In this document: positions 33,630 to 36,923 of the stretch, one piece after another
Layout of the letters: each line of letters opens with the position of its first letter
Position numbering within the stretch: position 1 is the first letter of the stretch
Source: Magnetococcales bacterium DCbin2
Lineage (GTDB): Bacteria > Pseudomonadota > Magnetococcia > Magnetococcales > UBA8363
Assembly (NCBI GenBank): GCA_002753615.1
Contig: PEAO01000020.1
Coordinates: 1-36,923, forward strand
Reading direction: 5' to 3'
Length of the DNA: 36,923 nt
Notes under the pieces: generated by a model
Seen by the model: only the letters and a program-made list of their open reading frames with translations
Told to the model about the DNA's origin: nothing
The model's database searches: none
Position numbers and translations under genes: made by a program

Positions 33630-34822
33630 GGGGGTTCACCGATGCTGGGACTGATGAGACAAAAGGCACTGGTCGCTCCATGCAGGAAGGTTTTGCCATG
33701 GATAGGACCGATTTCTCCATGACAAAAGAAACCTCCGAGAGGGAGAGGACCGAGGGTGTCATGGAACAGGTTGGAATCATGATTGGCAAGGCCAAACAGT
33801 TCTTTGCCACGGCTCAGGCAGGAAAACATCAGTCCACCGATGGGTAGGGGTTGTCCGGTTTGGCCATGGGCGAAGCGTTTGAGGAGGGTATCAAGTTCTT
33901 TTCGTGAGGCCAGGGGGTCGCGCAAGTGGAATTGGACGACCTGGTAGGGGGCGATGGTTGCTGCGATGGCTAGGTGACCCGTAGACGGTTCACCGCCGAT
34001 GATTTGACGAATTAAAAAATCGCCGCTGTATAGGGTTTCCCGTTGCTTCGTGGTGGCGATTCCCAAGGTGAGGGCTTGTTGAAACAGTTCCTGATCGGGT
34101 TCGGACAAGGTTTCGAAGATTTGGCGTAGGGCTTCGATGGGGGAGTTGTTATCGAGTTCGTAGATGAGATGGTGTTTGCTTGCGGTGACGAACATGGGGA
34201 GACCGATGGGACGGCATCCTTGACTGACCAGGGGATGGATTTGGAGTGCCCCGGAGAGGGCGACACCGACCAAGCCGGTTTGGTAGATTCTGTCGTTGAC
34301 GAGCATGATATGATCACCCGGTTTTCGACCGCCACTGACGAGTCCACCCATTTTGATACTGTCAGGAAATCCAAGATCCAGGGCTGTGAGCAGGGTTTCG
34401 ATATCGAAGGTGAAGGGGTCGGACAGCAGGATGAAATGGGGTTTTGTGTGGGTGGTATCGATTTGGTTGTTGAGGGTTTCCAGGGCCGATTGAGGATCGT
34501 CAAAGGATTGTGCGGCGATATGAAAGGGTTGGATGGTTACTTGGGGAAGGTGTGCCATGGAGATAGAGATTGCTTTTTTATTTTCCAATTCGCGTCCTTG
34601 GCCGATGACGCCGCCGCTCAGGCATCCCAGCCATTGTTTTGCTTTAAGGCAAGTTGGGATCAATTGCATGAGTTGTTTGATTTCGCTGCGATCGTAGCCA
34701 CAGATGAAGAGTATGGCCAGATGGGGAATATCGCCGGAGAACGTTTGGGAGAATCGTTCACCGATGGCTGTCATGCCACGTTCCAGGTGGTCATCGGTGA
34801 GAAGCAGGGTTTCCCATTTCAT
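33626..34822 (-). CDS. FIST-domain sensory protein
   Basis: 398 residues. FIST N-terminal domain features: LAILFICGYDRSEIKQLMQLI, then WLGCLSGGVIGQGRELENKK. The C-terminal FIST_C half includes QIIGGEPSTGHLAIAA and ends with IGGLMFSCLSRGKELFG followed by GGFFCHGEIGPI. FIST domains bind small ligands, probably amino acids, in signalling proteins; here there is no attached output domain. Start ATG 34822 has GGAG 9-10 bases upstream. Its stop overlaps the helicase start by 4 bases (TTGA), so it is translated with mrfA-mrfB. That linkage to DNA repair is unexpected. Confidence 0.87.
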   Translation of the reverse strand: MKWETLLLTDDHLERGMTAIGERFSQTFSGDIPHLAILFICGYDRSEIKQLMQLIPTCLKAKQWLGCLSGGVIGQGRELENKKAISISMAHLPQVTIQPFHIAAQSFDDPQSALETLNNQIDTTHTKPHFILLSDPFTFDIETLLTALDLGFPDSIKMGGLVSGGRKPGDHIMLVNDRIYQTGLVGVALSGALQIHPLVSQGCRPIGLPMFVTASKHHLIYELDNNSPIEALRQIFETLSEPDQELFQQALTLGIATTKQRETLYSGDFLIRQIIGGEPSTGHLAIAATIAPYQVVQFHLRDPLASRKELDTLLKRFAHGQTGQPLPIGGLMFSCLSRGKELFGLANHDSNLFHDTLGPLPLGGFFCHGEIGPIHGKTFLHGATSAFCLISPSIGEPP

Positions 34823-34900
34823 GTAAAGTTGCTCCAAGGCAGCGCGGATGCGTTAAAAAGGGTGGATAGTGGGGTTATGGATGCATGGTTACAAGACAGC

Positions 34901-34933
34901 AAGAAAAAGGCGGGCCGTGAAAACTGGCCCGCC
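34901..34933 (-). terminator. Rho-independent terminator of the OmpA-like gene
   Basis: GGCGGGCC (34909-34916) and GGCCCGCC (34926-34933) form an 8-bp GC stem with a 9-base loop. On the minus strand it is followed by CCTTTTTCTT (the T run after the stem). It lies 30 bases past the stop of the lipoprotein gene. A textbook intrinsic terminator. Confidence 0.85.
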
Positions 34934-34962
34934 TGAAAGGTTATGCGCGAAGAGAACGTTGT

Positions 34963-35757
34963 TTATTTCATGGGGTCCAGTTGTACACGGCGGTTCATAG
35001 CCCGGCCCTGAATGGTGGTGTTATCGGCTGCGGGTCTGTCAAAACCGTAGCCGGTGGTGCTGATGCGTTTGGAAGAAATCCCCTTGCCGATGAGATAGGC
35101 TTTGACGGCATTGGCCCTTTTCTCGGAGAGTATTTGGTTATGTTTACGGCTACCGGTATTATCGGTGTGGCCTTGGACTTCGACGCTCAGGTCAGGATTT
35201 TTGGTAAGTACCTTGAGGACGGCATCCAGGTTTTGAAAATCGATCGGTTTGATGACGGCTTTATCGATATCGAAGTGGAGGTTTTCCAGCACCCAGCAGC
35301 CGGTTTGATTGACGTGGGCACCTGCGGGTGTTCCTGGGCATTTATCCTGGTTATCGAGAACGCCATCACCATCGGAATCGACCTCCATGGGGCAGCCATT
35401 CTTATCGACGATGACGCCGCGGGGTGTTCCGGGACATTTGTCGAGGGCATCGACGACACCATCACCATCGGAATCTAGCGGGCAGCCTTTGGCATCGACG
35501 GGAAAGCCTTTGGGGGTATTGGGGCATTGGTCGATATCGTCCATGACGCCATCGCCATCGGAGTCCATTTCGCCACGTTCGCAGAAATAGCATTGGGTTC
35601 CCGCTCTACCGACGGTCCCTTTACCCGCCTGTGGATGCCATTGTTTGAAGCCGCCGTTGTTCCACCCTTCCTGGATCGTGCTTGTGGATGTGCAGGACAC
35701 CAGGGCAAGCGAGAGCAGGCCGAAGGTGGCCAGGGTCGCTAACCGGATTTTTTTCAT
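34963..35757 (-). CDS. OmpA-like lipoprotein with thrombospondin type 3 repeats
   Basis: 264 residues. A lipoprotein signal ends at lipobox LVSC (Cys22). The middle has three calcium-binding thrombospondin type 3 repeats (each DSDGDGVxDxxDxCPxTP), followed by CxV and a short spacer. The C-terminal OmpA domain has ENLHFDIDKAVIKP, VEVQGHTDNTGSRKHN and LSEKRANAVKAYL with the peptidoglycan-binding residues intact, ending RAMNRRVQLDPMK. It tethers the outer membrane to peptidoglycan. The start is ATG 35757 with AGGGAG upstream. A sigma70-type promoter and an intrinsic terminator frame it as a single-gene transcript. Confidence 0.92.
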   Translation of the reverse strand: MKKIRLATLATFGLLSLALVSCTSTSTIQEGWNNGGFKQWHPQAGKGTVGRAGTQCYFCERGEMDSDGDGVMDDIDQCPNTPKGFPVDAKGCPLDSDGDGVVDALDKCPGTPRGVIVDKNGCPMEVDSDGDGVLDNQDKCPGTPAGAHVNQTGCWVLENLHFDIDKAVIKPIDFQNLDAVLKVLTKNPDLSVEVQGHTDNTGSRKHNQILSEKRANAVKAYLIGKGISSKRISTTGYGFDRPAADNTTIQGRAMNRRVQLDPMK

Positions 35758-35802
35758 GTGCAAACTCCCTGTAAGTATGATCAATTGGTCCGTCATGGAT
35801 TA

Positions 35803-35831
35803 AGTATTTATTTTCAAATATTTATCATCAA
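35803..35831 (-). promoter_or_regulatory. Candidate sigma70-type promoter of the OmpA-like gene
   Basis: On the minus strand TTGATG (35831-35826) and AATACT (35808-35803) are separated by 17 bases. The surrounding DNA is very AT-rich. The predicted leader is about 40 bases. By eye only. Confidence 0.4.
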
Positions 35832-36116
35832 GTAAGGCAAAGCCGGGACACCCATTTTTGTTTGGATTGTGGATGACCTTCGGATACCATCGCCTGATTC
35901 TACCCGAATCTGGCCGACATGCCAACTACCTTTAATCGCAATGTCGGAAGTCATCAAATCTGAAATTTCCTCCGATTCATTCGTCCGGTCAGATTTTGGA
36001 GGTAATGGGGGGCCAAGTATCGACAAATTTTAGTGGACTGGAAAGGTGAAATCCTGGACAATCTGACTGTGAATAGAGTTGTTTTATTGTGGCTCAACGT
36101 CTTATCATCACGTTTC
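35832..36116. other. Intergenic stretch without a recognised gene
   Basis: Between the OmpA-like promoter and the Rpn remnant I see only short, unrecognised frames on both strands (for example 35814-36026 minus, 36033-36218 plus). None has a ribosome site or a familiar motif. Confidence 0.5.
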
Positions 36117-36215
36117 GGGCATCTATGGAAAATCAGAAAGAAGAAAGCAGATCCCAGTACGATACCACAATCAAAGATCTGTTTGAAAAACCGCCTCAAC
36201 GGTTATTGCAGATTC
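36117..36215 (+). repeat. 99-bp direct repeat, copy A
   Basis: This stretch recurs at 36774-36872 with two mismatches (aaa/aag and caac/caat). It starts at GGGCATCTATGG and covers the first ~30 codons of the Rpn-family gene plus its ribosome region. Confidence 0.92.
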
Positions 36216-36770
36216 TGATTGGATTGAACGCGGTGAAACTCTTGTCGGTGGAATTGCTACGAAGTGGTTGACATCCGCAGCATCGATTGTCGCGCGTTGA
36301 TGGATAGCCCGTCCTTGGAGGAAAACATTCTGGCGATCCTTTGTCGGATCGACAATCAAAAAGAGGTGATCCAGGAAATTTTGTATCGCATCAGTGAACT
36401 GCCGATCAAAGCCAGGGCCGATGCCCTGACGAAATTGGTCGTTTTATCCAGGTTGCGCAGGCTGGAAATGGTCGTCAAAACGGAGGCTGAAGAAATGTCA
36501 CTGACTTTTAATCTTATGGAAAACGATGTGTTTCGGCCTATCATCATGAAGATGCAGATGGAGAGTCAGCAGATCGGTGAACAGAAAGGTGAGGCTAAAA
36601 TGCTGACCCACCAATTGCAGCGTCGTTTTGGCGACGTACCTGATTGGGTCAATGAAAAAATTGCTCAAGCGGAATCACCGTCCTTAGAAACGTGGGGCCT
36701 TCGCATTCTTGATGCGCAATCCCTGGACGATGTGTTTGAGAATTCCGGGGATGCAGTATCCAATCATTGA
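36125..36770 (+). pseudogene. Rpn-family nuclease/putative transposase, internally deleted
   Basis: The start reads MENQKEESRSQYDTTIKDLF, EKPPQRLLQILIGLNAVKLL and stops at 36271. The C-terminal half continues in another frame from about 36251 (YEVVDIRSIDCRALMDSPSL) through the DUF4351-type end: HQLQRRFGDVPDWVNEK, then TWGLRILDAQSLDDVF. The family's PD-(D/E)XK catalytic part, normally between LLSVE and YEVVDIRS, is absent, so the junction is an internal deletion plus frameshift. Rpn proteins promote recombination and cut DNA; this copy cannot. The C-terminal open frame by itself (36264-36770, from a GTG/TTG-like start) may still be translated. Confidence 0.75.
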
Positions 36771-36773
36771 AAT

Positions 36774-36872
36774 GGGCATCTATGGAAAATCAGAAAGAAG
36801 AAAGCAGATCCCAGTACGATACCACAATCAAGGATCTGTTTGAAAAACCGCCTCAATGGTTATTGCAGATTC
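36774..36872 (+). repeat. 99-bp direct repeat, copy B
   Basis: Matches 36117-36215 at 97 of 99 bases, beginning 3 bases after the stop of the Rpn remnant. It ends exactly where the next MITE copy begins. Confidence 0.92.
36782..36872 (+). pseudogene. Second Rpn-family gene copy, interrupted after ~30 codons
   Basis: ATG 36782 begins the same N-terminus (MENQKEESRSQYDTTIKDLF then EKPPQWLLQI). The frame runs into the inserted MITE-like element at 36873, so the gene is broken there; whether the remainder lies beyond the window is unknown. Confidence 0.7.
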
Positions 36873-36923
36873 GTAACCGTTCAGATCCCCCCAAAAAAAA
36901 CTATTGAAAAGAAAGAAGGGGTC
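36873..36923. mobile_element. MITE-like element, copy 4, left end (runs off window)
   Basis: Starts GTAACCGTTCAGATCC, C run, A run, then TTGAAAAGAAAGAAGGGGTC, matching the ends of the 565-870 element almost exactly. Insertion into the second Rpn copy predicts an 8-bp duplication GCAGATTC (36865-36872) after the right end, outside the window. Confidence 0.85.

Noticed and set aside
35814-36026. Minus-strand frame upstream of the OmpA-like gene
   Set aside because: Covers the likely promoter, no ribosome site and no recognisable family.

Overview
The window reads as a chromosomal segment of a Gram-negative, flagellated, probably proteobacterial organism. Evidence for this is SecB, the FliQ-FliR-FlhB export genes, a TolC-family outer membrane lipoprotein, an OmpA-like lipoprotein and periplasmic multiheme cytochromes. 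Codon use and the recurring 'aaaaggggtctgggg' repeat remind me of Magnetococcales-type genomes, but that is a guess and no magnetosome gene is present. Both window ends cut through features: a DEAD-box helicase gene at the left and a repeat element at the right.

Layout. 1-3.6 kb: helicase tail, a complete 306-bp MITE-like element with an 8-bp target duplication, secB, a second degenerate element copy, and a divergent pair (coiled-coil membrane protein / AI-2E-family permease). 3.7-6.4 kb: a hendecad-repeat coiled-coil membrane protein, then fliQ-fliR-flhB behind a good sigma70-type promoter. 6.4-7.4 kb: a RhuM-Fic fusion. 7.5-12 kb (minus strand): a TolC lipoprotein plus HlyD-like adaptor without a pump, and an Aas-like acyl-ACP synthetase whose acyltransferase half has lost its catalytic His. 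12-14 kb (minus): a two-gene RloB/AAA-ATPase cassette of the AbiL type with an inverted repeat upstream. 14-17.7 kb: a repeat fragment, a stand-alone STAS protein, small ORFs, then a polyprenyl-phosphate sugar transferase and a Wzz-like protein, which suggest exopolysaccharide synthesis.

17.7-25 kb is the most unusual part. Four consecutive minus-strand genes encode exported proteins (one with a SPOR domain, one rich in Met/Gln/Pro, one small and unknown, one with polyproline). They follow a REC-PAS-AAA-Fis sigma54 activator gene. Divergent from the activator lie two overlapping genes for seven-heme cytochromes c, the second resembling octaheme tetrathionate reductases. A near-consensus sigma54 promoter sits ahead of the cytochromes and an inverted repeat lies further upstream. 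I infer that the activator drives the cytochromes and possibly the exported proteins.

25-30 kb is a glycan/lipid-type cluster: cupin, DegT aminotransferase, radical SAM/B12 protein, and a single-ORF GNAT-GT2 fusion. 30-35 kb (minus) is a FIST sensor-mrfA-mrfB operon in which each junction overlaps by 4 nt, linking a sensory protein to a MrfAB-type DNA repair pair. It is followed by an OmpA-like lipoprotein with thrombospondin type 3 repeats. The right end has a decayed Rpn-family nuclease gene, the start of a second copy of it, and a further MITE copy inserted into that second copy.
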